A stretch of 64,000 nt of DNA, taken from Przewalskia tangutica. Lineage: Eukaryota > Streptophyta > Magnoliopsida > Solanales > Solanaceae. This document shows, piece after piece, positions 35,044 through 46,336 of this stretch. Under the pieces are notes generated by a model. That model had not been told where the DNA came from and ran no database searches. It worked only from the letters and a program-made list of their open reading frames with translations. A program made the translations under genes and the position numbers. The stretch spans positions 62,215,593-62,279,592 of the forward strand of contig CM056738.1 in assembly GCA_029844215.1 (NCBI GenBank), given 5' to 3'. How positions within the stretch are numbered: position 1 is the first letter of the stretch; every line of letters begins with the position of its first letter.

Positions 35044-35954
35044 ATGCCTCCACGCCAGTAACTCGGGCCCAGAGGCAAGGCAAAGGAGCCGAGTAGAGTA
35101 TAGAGATTTAGAAGGGCACAGCCCAATCATCACCGGGTGATGCTTCATGCGAGTTACGAGGCGTCGCCAACAAAGGCAGAGTTTGGCACTGGCAGATTCC
35201 TCATCGCGCCATGACATCTGGACCTTCGCCCACGACTTGGAGCGAAAATATGGATTGGAAGGAGACGGCCATTACTAGCAAGCGGACTTGGCACCAAAGA
35301 GTATTTTATGTACCAGATACCAAGGATATTGATGCTTATCTAAAGAAGGGTTGTGAGGAGTAGCTCTTGATCGAGGACGAGCGATCTTGCGTTCAGGATT
35401 ATGTGCGTGGCCGAGAGAGGTAGAGATCGGCATTAAACAAGATCGTGAGAAGAGGCCCGTTTGGTGATCATTTGGTAACTCTCGAGGCGAACCGCCTCAG
35501 CAGCAGATTAGACATGCGCCTCCGCCAGTGCAGAGTGTCCTCCACGAGGTTGATTTTTCTCGGTGGTCACAGGTGGCGGCGTCATCCCGAAATGCCGCTT
35601 TTTCTCGGTGCTTGTTTTAGTTGCGGCCGTCAGGGCCATATGGCGAGGGAATGTTCTATGAGGAAGGATGCAAGTAGGAAGACTCAGCCTACCAGATCAG
35701 TTGTGGATGCAGTGGTTCGGAGAGGAGGGGGTGTTAGCCAGGGGAGGCCACCCCCACCTCGGTGTGGCCGTTGTGGTCGATGTCATCGTGGGGAGTGTCG
35801 TGCTTCTGCGACAGCTTGTTTTGTTTGCGGCCAGCAGGGCCATTTTGCGAGAAATTGTCCAACCAGAGTTGTCGGGGATGTGGGGACTCAGCCTTCGGGA
35901 TCAGTGGATAGTTCATCACCTTCCCCAGCTATGCGCCCAGCAGGGCGGGTTTGA
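35044..35954 (+). pseudogene. gag: gag relic with zinc knuckles (element A)
   Basis: Starts MPP at 35044 but is soon broken by stops. The N-terminal half is only partly recognisable against the gag of D and E. From 35445 an open frame leads to the nucleic-acid binding end: CFSCGRQGHMAREC (C-x2-C-x4-H-x4-C), a Cys/His segment CGRCGRCHRGEC, and a second knuckle CFVCGQQGHFARNC, with a serine/proline-rich tail. In an intact gag these knuckles bind genomic RNA for packaging. The central capsid domain is not visible, so the protein is probably non-functional unless indels in this region are sequencing errors. Confidence 0.85.
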
Positions 35955-36739
35955 TTAGAACGACCTCGGGGAAGTGCCGCGTAGATTCAGGTATATCCTT
36001 AACCCTTTAGAGATTTATATGTGTAGTAAGATGCAAATGTCTTAAGAATTGTTGTCGGTTAGCATGGTGTTAGTGTGATTAGAATTATTTTTTAGTTAAC
36101 CGGGTAAGATTGGGGGATAGAGAGAGTGGGAGCCTTAGAATATTATACGTAGAGACCTTAGAGGCGAGGCCATCTTTGGTAAAAGAATTATTTCGTGTTT
36201 GACCCTTATCGTGGTGCATAGTATACGTGAGATATTTTTGTGGGATGAATCCCTGAGTGATGTGAAATTAGAGAGGGTAGTTGAGCTTAGAAGACCGCTA
36301 GGTTTTCGTAACGTGATTGGTGAGATTGTTCCGGATCGGGGAGCTAGTGTTTTGCGCGTTGTCGGGTCATGTTGAGGCCGTGTTGCGGGTCGACCCACGC
36401 CCTGTTTGGTGATGGGGTCAGTTTGTGGTGGTCCCGCTTTGTGTTAGGATCACGAGGGTGTTAGGCCCAGGTTTAGTTAACCATTGTATGAGTTCGTGGA
36501 TGTGTTCGACCGCAGTCGGGCGATGGGTCAACCCGTCTTATCTTTTAGTCAAACCGTGTACTCGGTAGTAAGTTGCGAGATGATTATTTCAAGAAGGTTG
36601 TAAGGCTGCACGGGGTGCCTACCTTCACCTTATGGCTGACGGGGGAGTCCAAGTTACGGCGGTTTCTCTTCTGGAAGAGTTACCAGGCAAGGTTAGGAAC
36701 TCAGGTGAATCTCAGTCGATTCACCTCGCCGATGGTTGG
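35955..36739 (+). other. Element A internal spacer, no gene
   Basis: Matches the D spacer (30421-31344, reverse strand) along its length, including gggacttgggccta-like and gtgatcctaacac-like blocks read on either strand. I see no domain. Confidence 0.6.
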
Positions 36740-37040
36740 ATTTCGGGATTAGCTGTAAGGACTCTTCGCCTCTTGTTGAGTATGTATTATATAGCTACCA
36801 TTTCAGTATTCGGGTGTCGCCGTTTGGAGCCTTTTTATAAGCACTAGTGTAAGATTTCCCATCGACTGATTCGATGTAAGCAAGTTGCAGATAGTTGGTT
36901 CGTACTTGTTCAGCAGGGCGTGGATAGGGTGGAGCTTATCCAGAAGAGGTCATTGGCAGCTCAGAGTCAGTGGGAAGCAGTACCAGAAACATGGTAAGTG
37001 ATAAGGAAGAGTTCGAGTGTACGAGAAGGGTACGACGAGT
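36740..37040 (+). pseudogene. Integrase C-terminal relic in element A
   Basis: Codons for a YHFSIR-like stretch (from about 36790), then a degenerate GRKCRSP-type segment and QQGVDRVELIQKRSLAAQS across frames to about 36965. It corresponds to the end of the integrase region and is shared with D, E and F. It cannot encode an active enzyme. Confidence 0.65.
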
Positions 37041-37316
37041 AAGGCAAAGTGACAAAAATGGTATGGGAAGAAGCGACCATGTATTACAGGCATAGGTGTG
37101 ATCATTTCGTTTGTAAAGAGTAGGTGCGAAGGGAGTATCTTTTTAGACCTCTAGTAGGAGCTTTCGTGATAGAGGTGATTCCTCGTGGACTTGGAGATAA
37201 GTAAGTGCGTTTGTTGTGTTGTGGCCAGGTGTGGCATGGATGTTTCCGTAAGTATAGCAGTAAGGACTATACTGGCGCCTGTTTGTTTTGATACCTAGAA
37301 GGAACATTCGGGACGA
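37041..37316 (+). other. Element A 3' untranslated internal region
   Basis: No gene recognised. It ends in the gaacattcgggacgaatgtt inverted repeat that precedes the PPT; the same inverted repeat is beside the PPT of D, E, F and C. Confidence 0.6.
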
Positions 37317-37319
37317 ATG

Positions 37320-37334
37320 TTTCTAAGGGGAGAA
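37320..37334 (+). promoter_or_regulatory. Polypurine tract of element A
   Basis: tttctaaggggagaa directly before the 3' LTR start TGTTATACC at 37335. Confidence 0.88.
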
Positions 37335-38011
37335 TGTTATACCCGTAGTTTCGGGGTATGTATGCGAGGGCGCACGCGAGAATACGACATTGAAATTGGA
37401 AAGGAAGAACGAGGTGATTTTTCCACGGAAAAGTTTCGGTTTTGTGAAGGAAAAAGGTCAGTTAATGGGAATTGGATTCCCGATTTGGTATTCGGACTTC
37501 TTGGAATATTAGAGAATTATGGAATTTTATTTTCTGAAATGGTCACGTGGGCCCACGGAGAAAATTTACTGCTTTGTGGGGCCCACTTTGTTTTGAGATT
37601 TTGGCCATTGTGGATATTTTGGAAGATGAAATATGTTGGGCGTGTAGAGGGCGACACGTGTCACCCCCTAGTTGGCTTGGGCGATTTCACTTTGTGCACA
37701 ACACCCGCTTAGAGTCGTTTTCCGACGAAGCGCTTTACAAGACTCGCGTAGGGATAAATTTCGCTATGTCATTTCTAATTTTTGCGGATTTTTCCGAGAG
37801 GCGAAACACGTTGATCAACGAGAGGCGACACTTGTCACCCTCTCATTGATGGATGTCACACGCGCAATAGGGCCGATTGGGTTGGCTTATTTTGTCTTGG
37901 AGTTGGTAGGATATTTTGTGTGCAAGTTGGCCAAGGACACTTGCCTAAATCCTCACCCTACACTTGCCTTGCACTTGGCACCATCTTGCCCTTGGTTGGC
38001 CATTCCTGACC

Positions 38012-38019
38012 TATAAATA
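38012..38019 (+). promoter_or_regulatory. TATA box in A 3' LTR
   Basis: TATAAATA followed by CCCC, the counterpart of 32048-32055. Confidence 0.7.
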
Positions 38020-38771
38020 CCCCTTGTTGAAGAGTTATTTCATCCTAAATTGAGCAATCTTTCTAAGTCTCAAATCCTCCTCTCCCTCTTATTGTTTCGT
38101 CCAAACACACCCTCCCTTTGAGAAGCCCTGGCCGAGAGCAACCCTCTAAAGCTAGCCTAGCCAAACACTACCCCCTCTCCTTGGTAGAAAAGTTGCCTCT
38201 AGTATTGTTATAATGCCCAAATTACCCTAGCCCAAATCCCTTAGTCCTTAGTAGAAGTTGTGAAGAACTTCTAAGGTTTTCGAGCTACTCTGAGCGCACA
38301 ACTTAGAGCTAAACCTTGCTCAGCGCGACTTTTATCTAGGATATTATTGGGCTTACCGAGGTAAATAACCTTATCTTCCTTTGTAATTAGAGTATATATA
38401 CTGTAGAAGTATAGGAATAAGTATTAAATACTTAGAAGGATATCAGAATAGAATTGAACTGTTATCACAAAGAAGGGCTTAAAAGAAGAATAATAGAATC
38501 AGATTTACATGGATTTGTTTTCTGATGAGACTTGAGTAGCTCACCGGCAGGGAAGTGCTGCCCAAATGTCCATAGAATAGCGAACCCTCTGTTTAGAGCT
38601 TTATACTGATCTTCTGACGTTGATAGACGTATTTGGTGATATAGGTCGATACTCTGCGCGACATATTCAACTTGGCGTGGTTTTCACGAGAAGGTATGTG
38701 ATTCTTCCTATCCTCTCGAGCATGATATTTTAAAGAATATGTATATAGTACGGTGACGACGTGTGTTAACC

Positions 38772-38928
38772 GAATAATAATTACGGCAATGTCTTCGACT
38801 TGACTTAAGAATAATAATTACGGCAATGTCTTGGACTTAAGCCCGAATAATAATTACGCAATGTCTTCTGACTTAAGCACGAATAATAATTACGCAATGT
38901 CTTGACTTAAGCCCGAATAAAAAAAGAA
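38772..38928 (+). repeat. ~35-bp tandem repeat, four copies (A 3' LTR)
   Basis: Counterpart of 32820-32965 with small length differences between units. Confidence 0.85.
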
Positions 38929-40411
38929 TCTGAAGTAGTTCAAAAGAATTAAGAAACCTTTTTTGAAAGAAGAGTAACACTTGGTTTTAAAAGCTTAAGA
39001 GTTATACTAGCTTTATGGGAAGTTAGGTATAACGGCTTAAGAGTGATAAAAAGAACGATTTATTGATTTAAGGAAATAAGAGACTTGACTTATTATACTA
39101 ATATGAATTTTGTTAAAAAGTGTGAAACCTCATTAGTGAGTAAATAGTATTTTTGGTTTTCAAAAGGAATGATGTTTTACCGATCAGAATAAATGTCGAA
39201 CAAACCATAGCAGCGCTAATAAAGGGAAGTATTGTGACTAATAAAGTATTATTAAAATCAGTAGAAACTTCCATCTGCATAGGAGCTAAGATGAGACAAA
39301 ATGATATTACATTTACTAGATCATGGCTGCTGTAATAAGATTGTTACGAATAATAATAACCTATTCACACTTAGGGTATATGTTTCTCAAATTGTTTTAA
39401 AGGATTAAAGCTATGAACTACGAAACCTTTCGAAAATGAGAAACTTGAGTAATTAAAATTAGGCAAACTTAAGCGTTGGGAAAAGAATGTTGTTACTCGA
39501 TTTTACAAAGAGAAATGTGTTGATTTACTTTAAAAGATAATCACTCTATTTTTATACTACGGGTATTGTGTGACTTTTTGTGAAAGAAACGAATCTTTTA
39601 AAAGAGTAATACATAAAGTACTTTGGGGCTAAAAACCCGAACTTGTTAGCATAATGTAGAAAGTACCTTGTGTGAATAACTTGATTGTATTGATTTGTGA
39701 TAGTCTTGTAATACTTTCTTGTTGACTTGATAAGTAAACATGTTAGGATGCTACGTGAGTTAGTATCTTGTGATGTTTGTGTAGAGGGTTTTTCCCTTAT
39801 TATGCTTAGATTGTTTAAACGATAAAACTGTCATGTTGATATTATATCACTCATGATTCCGGGGGTTAAGCTGCCCTCCGATGCGGGGTAGACTCAGCGG
39901 TCTAGTGACCTATGATTCGAGAATACCTTATGCAGTCAGTATGGCCTATGCGAGCTACGGAGTTCCGTGTTAGTATCGCGCCTTGTGGTCATGCGGTCTT
40001 TGTGGCCTACGCGACGACGAGTCCAGACGCTGCCGGGAGTAGCTACCTCGACGCGGGATACCTCACGCGGGCCATTGAGTGGCCCGTGCGCGAGCTACGG
40101 AAAGTTCCAGGGCTAGACGCGCACATTAGATCGCGGCGAGTGGCGGCTTTGATCATGTGACGGCCCAGACAGATCTCATGATACGATTTACGTCCTTGTT
40201 ATCGGGGTTTTTAGTAGTCGGCTATGCCTCGCATTTACCCCGCACGGTTTTATGATGACTTTGAGGCGTGAGTCACGACTTGACATGATCGCTTATTTAT
40301 TGGAATCGTAGTTTTGGTTATCATACATGTCTCTGCTTTATATAGACTACTATGATTTCATTTACGTATTTTCACATACTTGGTACTGTTATCGACCTCC
40401 TTCGGGGCCGT

Positions 40412-40804
40412 TCATGCCGCAGTAAAGGTACTCCTACCGCTGATCCTCGCTTAGGATCACCGCTTTCAAGATTGGGAAAGCTCCGCTTCTCCTAAGCTTA
40501 GCATTTTGGTATGGTCCCCTGTCGTTGTAGATATTTGTATTCAGGGGTATGGCGGGGCCCTGTCCCGCCATTGTTGTTTTAAACTCTTAGAGGTCTGTAG
40601 ACCTGTTGTAAGGTTGGGATGTAACTGTTCATTTTGGGGTACTTATATACATATATGCCGAAAGACAACTTTTTCCCAGAAACTGTGTCTTATTTATACT
40701 GTTTCATATTTTGGTTGTTTTATTTTCCGCTGATTTCTCTGATGTATGACTACTTGGGTGCCCGGGTAAGGCACCAGTCACGGGCCCCGGAACGGGTCGT
40801 GACA
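40412..40804 (+). other. Conserved stem-loop cluster at LTR 3' end
   Basis: Includes a GATCCT/AGGATC hairpin (about 40442-40458), ATGGCGGG (40549-40556) pairing with CCCGCCAT (40564-40571) around a 7-nt loop, GGTGCC/GGCACC (40757-40774) and GTCACG/CGTGAC (40777-40803). A CTGCG/CGCAG hairpin is intact in the 5' copy (34449-34465). The positions recur in the LTRs of C, D, E, F, G and the array units, with several G-U or paired changes. Confidence 0.65.
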
Positions 40805-40809
40805 CCTCT

Positions 40810-41450
40810 GTTCGGACAATTCCTCGCAAAATGGCCCTGCTGGCCGCAAGCATAACAAGCTATGGAAGAAGTACGACACTCCCCACAATGACACCTACCA
40901 CAACGGCCACACCGAGGTGGGGGTGGCCTCCTCTGGCTAACACCCCTTCCTCTTCGAACTACTGAATCCGCAACAGATCTGGTAGGCTGAGTCCTCCTAC
41001 TTGCATCCCTCCTACTTGAACATTCTTTCGTCACATGGCCCTGACGGCCGCAGGTAAAACAAGCACCAACAAAAAGATGACATTCCCCGGGATGACGCCT
41101 GCCACACTGTGAACACTGAGGGAAAACTGAATCCGGCTGGCTGGAACCTACGTGTATCTGTGAACCAGAAGCCCTGGAGCTCTGACCAACTCCTGCATAC
41201 CCCGAACGTCCTGAACCCTGTGGAGGACCACTCTGACCGCAGAGGTGCGATTCAGCTTCTTTGAGGCGATCCGCCTCAAAGTTACCAAAGGACCACGCCG
41301 TCCGCCTTCCTGCTCTTGGTTAACCCGCCGATCTCTACGCTTTCTCACTGCGCATAAGTCCGTACGCAGGCCATGCTCAAGCCTGACTGAAGAGCTACTC
41401 TTGCACAACCCTCTCTTAGATAGTCATCAAGACCCGTGATAAATCGGTAC
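40810..41450 (-). pseudogene. gag: gag C-terminal part of element D with duplicated zinc-knuckle module
   Basis: Read from 41450 leftward. After a region matching the linker before the knuckles (GPPQGSGRSGYAGVGQSS) come CSQCGRRHPGEC, then CFTCGRQGHVTKEC, a spacer, CGRCGRCHCGEC and CYACGQQGHFARNC. The pair of Cys/His motifs therefore occurs twice, with a similar order and spacing. Element A interrupts the gene just after the last knuckle (40805) and solo LTR G just before the linker (41455). Frameshifts separate the parts. The knuckles would bind genomic RNA in an intact Gag. Confidence 0.88.
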
Positions 41451-41455
41451 ATAAT

Positions 41456-44400
41456 TGTCACGACTCGAACCCGGGCCCGTGACTGGTGCCTTACCCGGGC
41501 ACCCAAGTAGACCTACATCAGAGTAACCAGCGGAATATAAAACAAGACATGAAACAATATGAAGTGAGAAACAGTTTATCTGAGAAAAGCTGCCTGTCGG
41601 CATATATATATAAAAGATTGAACAGTTACATCCCTTTTACAAACTCGCCACAACAAGATTACATGCACTTAAGAATGTTATAATAACAACGACGGACAGT
41701 GGTTCGCCATACCCCGAATGTAGTACCTACAACAACAGGACTATACGAAAGATAAGCCTCCGAGAAACGGAGCTTCCAAAACGAATCGTGATCCTGAGCG
41801 AGGATCGACGACTGGTGTACCTCTACCTGCGGCATGAATGCAGCCCCCCGAAGGAGGTCAGTACAACAGGTACCAAGTATGTGAAACTGAAAATACTGTA
41901 AATGAAATAATAATAGTCTATAAACAACAGAAGACATATATGATAACCAATTTACGATACACAATATGTAGCAAATATGTCAAGTCAGGGACTCACGCCC
42001 TTAAAGTCATCACTCGAATATAACCATGGGTCTCATGCCCACAATATCAATCATGCCCGTGGAATTCCTTCCTCACTGCCGGCAGTCCATGATATAAAAG
42101 CACCAAGAAATACATATGAACACCAGGTCCCACCTGTGTCATAATAAACCGTGACGGTAAGTACGAAGGCATAGCCGACTACTAAAACCTACGCACCAAC
42201 AATGCTATAAAATCAGATCACGAGGTCTTTCTAGACCGCGCCACATGATCAAGCCGCCACTCGCCTCGTATCAATATGCCACAAATCTCGAACTCACCGC
42301 ACTCGCGATAAGCCACCTAGGCCCGCATGAGGTATTCCCGCATCGGGTAGTTACTCCTCGACATCGCCCCGACTCGTAGTCCGCATGGCCACATAGACCG
42401 CATGAGGTATTCCCGCACACTAACACGGAACTCTCGTAGCTCCACATAGGTCCTCGGACCCGCGTGAGGCATCCTCGACGGGGCTTTAACCTCCGGTATA
42501 ACATGTCAAGAGGTGAGTGGTACAATACTAACATAACGGCTTATCGTTAAACAACATAGGCACAACAAGGGAAACCCCTTACACAAACATCACAAGACAC
42601 TAACACACGTAGCATCCTAACATGTTTACTTATCAAACCATCTTACTACACTTTCCAGAAATCAATACAAGACTTTCATAAACAAATAAGTAAACCGTTC
42701 CTTCTATCTTCCTTAAGTCGTTATACCTAACTTCCCATAAAGCTAGTATAACACTTAAGCTTTTGAAACCAAGTATTTCTTTTCTTTCAAAAATGGTTAA
42801 TAACTCTTTTGAAATACTTCAAGATTCTTATTATTTAAAACTCAAGTCTAAAGACATCAAAGTAAAACCAAAACAATTTTCATACCTTCTTTTAAAACAA
42901 AGGCACTTTTCCTTTAAAAGTCAAGTAGCAATATACTTTTTAAACCAAGTGTCTTACTCTTTTAAAAACAAGTAACCTATCAAGTTACTTCTCCTTTCCC
43001 AAAATCAAGTTGTTTATAAGTCAAGTTATCATTTTAAATCCAATGATAAAACCATTCTTATTTTCGAAATCAAGATAACTTTATTCTTTAAAAAACCGCA
43101 CACCCATTACTCATGAGTGAGGTTTTACAACTTTTTAACATAATTCAAGTCCTTAATATTTCATAACAAGTCACTTAACTTTGGAATCAAGTCAAGGACA
43201 CAAAAGGAAAATCAACTTCCTTTAAACACACGTGCGTCTACCGCACTAAATATATTTCACAAATATCATGCTAGAAAGGATAGGAAGAGGTTCACATACC
43301 TCGCGACGATTATCAACAATTAGCAAAACACTCCAAAGTACTCTAACCTTGCTCGCCTTTTCCACCCTTCAAGTAGAATACGCTACTCGTAGTACTTCAA
43401 CCTATAAAGGCCACAAAACTTCTATCAACCTCTAGATCTCTTCGTAGAATAATTCTAAGTACAAAGTTCCTTATTCTACGGAAAATTCGGCAGAACCTCC
43501 CCCCCCCCCCCCCCCGCAACCACATAAATCTCCTCCTCTATCGAGGCCTGCTACCAAGCCAACAATTCTAGGGGGGGTTACACGTCTAACCGGACGTGTA
43601 CAATTCTACTCCACAATAATACTACAAGTCTACTGTAAATACAGTCCAATGTAAATACATGTCAATTCTTTATAATTATTCTTCCAATATCTCTTATACT
43701 CACTTATTAACTACTACAACATGTAATCTCCAATTACAATAGGGGGGTAAAGATCATTACCTCGATAAGCCCAAAATTATCTAAGTTTATAAGTCGATCC
43801 TGAGCAACGTTTAGCTCCACTTCCTTACGCTCCAACCCGCTCCAAGCAACCCTTAGAATTTTCTAAAAACCTTCTTTTAACACTCCATCCATCTATGAAG
43901 ATTTTTCTAGGGCTTCATTTTGCGACTATTGGAATAAAGTAGTATTTTTTCGGGCTCTTAGTATTGAAATAACTTGGAATACTACTAGGAATACTAGGCT
44001 AAGGTATTTTGGGATAATACAACAATACTTGAAGTATTTTCTACACAAAGTGGGGAGGTTTGGACGAGCTACACAAGGAGGGGAGGGGGACGAAACAACT
44101 AGAGGAGGAGTATTTTGCCTTGGAATTTCTCAAGTGTGGATGAAGAATTAGTCTTGCACAAAGGGGTATTTATAGGAAAATCAATGGCTAGGATTAAAGC
44201 AAGTGTATGGTGAAGATGGGGTACATGTGTGTGGGTAGTCACAACCATGTGTCCACCATAACAATGGGACAAGTGGCCACCACAAAAATGGGCCACTTGT
44301 CCACCAAGAAAAACGTCCAACACTCCACAACAATCGGCCGACATGGCCTCAAGGGGGGGTGACACGTGTCGCCCACTACTCGTCCAAAATATTCCGTCTT

Positions 44401-44700
44401 CCGAAAAAATATCCGTAATGCCAAAAATCCGAAAATAAAGTGGGCCCCACAAAACCGTAAATTTCCTCCCGTGGACCCCACGTGACCAATTCCGGAAATA
44501 AAATTCCATAATTCTCAAATATTCCAAAAAGTCCGAATACCAAATCTGGGAATCCAATTCCCATTAACGAACCTTTTTCCTTCACAAAAATCCGGAAACT
44601 TTTCCGTCGAAAAATCACATCTTTCTTCCTTTCCAATTTTTCTGTCGTATTCTCGTACGTACGTCCTCATATACATACTCTTGAACTACGGGGTGTAACA
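41456..44700 (-). mobile_element. Solo LTR G
   Basis: A single LTR of 3245 bp, from TGTCACGACTCG to GGGGTGTAACA, between perfect ATAAT duplications (41451-41455 and 44701-44705). It has no PBS, PPT or internal region, so it is the product of LTR-LTR recombination that removed the rest. It holds a CpG-dense block (42240-42490), a C run near 43498-43515 and a minus-strand TATA box (44167-44174). No genes; the open frames at 44099-44636 are LTR sequence. Confidence 0.95.
44167..44174 (-). promoter_or_regulatory. TATA box in solo LTR G
   Basis: TATAAATACCCC on the minus strand, about 526 bp from the LTR start. Confidence 0.68.
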
Positions 44701-44705
44701 ATAAT

Positions 44706-44984
44706 ATACTCTCTGTTTGCTAAATCCCTAGATAGTAACAGGGTCGTCTCCTTGCAATACATATTGTCTGCTACTGGTCGTGGAACTGAAGGTCCAGATA
44801 TCATGGCCGCAGTAGGAACTGCTGCCGCTGTACTAAACTCTGCTGGGGCTGGCGACGTAGCAGAACTCCCCGAATGAAGCACCACCTCAGGTGATGATTG
44901 GGCTTGTGCCCTCGTAACCCTCTGTGCTCTACTCGCAGCTCCTCTACGCCGCTCTTACGGGCCGGGTTGCGCTTGCGGAGGCAT
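44706..44984 (-). pseudogene. gag: gag N-terminal part of element D
   Basis: Starts MPPQAQPGP at 44984, followed by an early stop, then AASRAQRVTRAQAQSSPE. It continues through SGPSVPRPVADN and CKETTLLLSRDLA before solo LTR G interrupts it. Its basic start resembles the gag of C and the array units. Confidence 0.8.
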
Positions 44985-45173
44985 AAGCAAAGGGAAGAAA
45001 TACGTTAGAGGGGTCCAACTTATAACACAGCTCTAAGGCACGATCTCAGAGTGAGAAGAATGGAAACCAATCCTAAATATCCTATAGCCTCCTGATTATT
45101 TGTGTGGTGCACAACACACCGATAATCAAGACTCTACTAGATACGGTGCTCAGACACTTTCCGAGGATTAACT

Positions 45174-45185
45174 GCTCTGATACCA
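45174..45185 (-). promoter_or_regulatory. Primer binding site of element D
   Basis: Perfect TGGTATCAGAGC on the minus strand, four bases from the 5' LTR at 45190. Confidence 0.92.
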
Positions 45186-45189
45186 CTTT

Positions 45190-46336
45190 TGTCACGAACC
45201 GAACCCGGGCCCGTGACTGGTGCCTTACCCGGGCACCCAAGTAGACATACATCAGAGTAACCAGCGGAATATAAAACAAATCATGAAACAGTATGAAGTG
45301 AGAAACAGTTTATCTGAGAAAAGTTGCCTTTTCGCATATATATATAAAAACTTGAACACGACGATTATAACCCTTTACAAACTCGCCCACAACGATTACT
45401 GCACTTCTAAGAATGTTATAAAAACAACGACGACAGGGTTCGCCATACCCTGAATGTAAGTACCTACAACAACAGGGCTATACGAAAGATAAGCCTCGGA
45501 GAAACGGAGCTTCCCAAAATTGAACTATGATCCTAAGAGCGAGGATCGACGATGGTGTACCTACATGCGGCATGAACGCACCCGGGAGAGGTCGATAACA
45601 GTACCAAGTATGTGAAACTGAAAATATTGTAAATGAAATCATAATAGTCTATATAAAACAGAAGACATATATGATAACCAATTTACGATACGCCATATGT
45701 AAGCAGTCATGTCAAGTCAGGGACTCACGCCCTTAAAGTCATCACTCAAATATAACTATGGGTCTCATGCCCACAATATCAATCATGCCCGTGGAATTCC
45801 TTCCTCATTGCCGGCAGTCCATGATATAAAAACACCCAAGGAATACACATGAACACCAGGTCCCACCTGTGTCATAATAAAACCGTACGGGGTAAGTATG
45901 AAGGCATAGCCGACTACTAGAACCTACCGTACCAACAATGCTATCAAACTGCATCACGAGTTCTTTCTAGACCGCCACATGATCGGCCGCCACTCGCCTC
46001 GCGATCAATGGCGTCTAATCTGGAACTTACCGCGACTCGCATAGGCCACATAGGCCCGCATGAGGTATTCTCGCATCGGGGCAGCTAACCCGCGACATCC
46101 TCACGACTCGTAGTCCGCGTGGCCACATAGACCGCGTGAGGTCATTACCCCGCACACTAACACGAACTCCGTAGCTCCGCATAGGTCCCCGAACCCGCAT
46201 GAGGCATCCTCGTGACGGCGCCTTAACCCTGTATATCATGTCAAAAGGTGGTACAATACTAACATAACGACTTATCGTTAAACAACGTAAGCACAATCAA
46301 GGGAAACCCTTTACACAAACATCACAAGACACTAAT
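45190..46336 (-). repeat. Element D 5' LTR, first part
   Basis: Starts TGTCACGAACCGAACCC and matches 26348 onward. It is interrupted by E after ...aagacactaat and resumes at 55957. Many single-base losses relative to the 3' LTR. Confidence 0.9.

Larger units (their letters stand above)
31350..40804 (+). mobile_element. Element A: complete non-autonomous gag-only LTR element
   Basis: The only plus-strand element of the nest. It is flanked by CCTCT (31345-31349 and 40805-40809). LTRs 31350-34837 and 37335-40804 (3488 and 3470 bp) are nearly identical apart from small indels. The internal region of 2497 bp has, in order, PBS, gag with two zinc-knuckle modules, an integrase stub and a PPT. It is inserted in the gag of element D in the opposite orientation. 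With LTRs longer than the internal region and gag as the only recognisable gene, it fits the TR-GAG class. Confidence 0.95.
37335..40804 (+). repeat. Element A 3' LTR
   Basis: Pairs with 31350-34837. The C run of the 5' copy is shorter here. TATA box at 38012-38019, ~35-bp repeat at 38772-38928, CpG-dense block at about 39860-40160, and both terminal hairpins intact. The open frames at 37317-38016 read through LTR sequence and are not genes. Confidence 0.93.

Noticed and set aside
41456..44700. Solo LTR G considered as the 5' LTR of element D
   Set aside because: It is flanked by ATAAT on both sides, has no PBS beside it, and interrupts gag; D's real 5' LTR follows the PBS at 45190.
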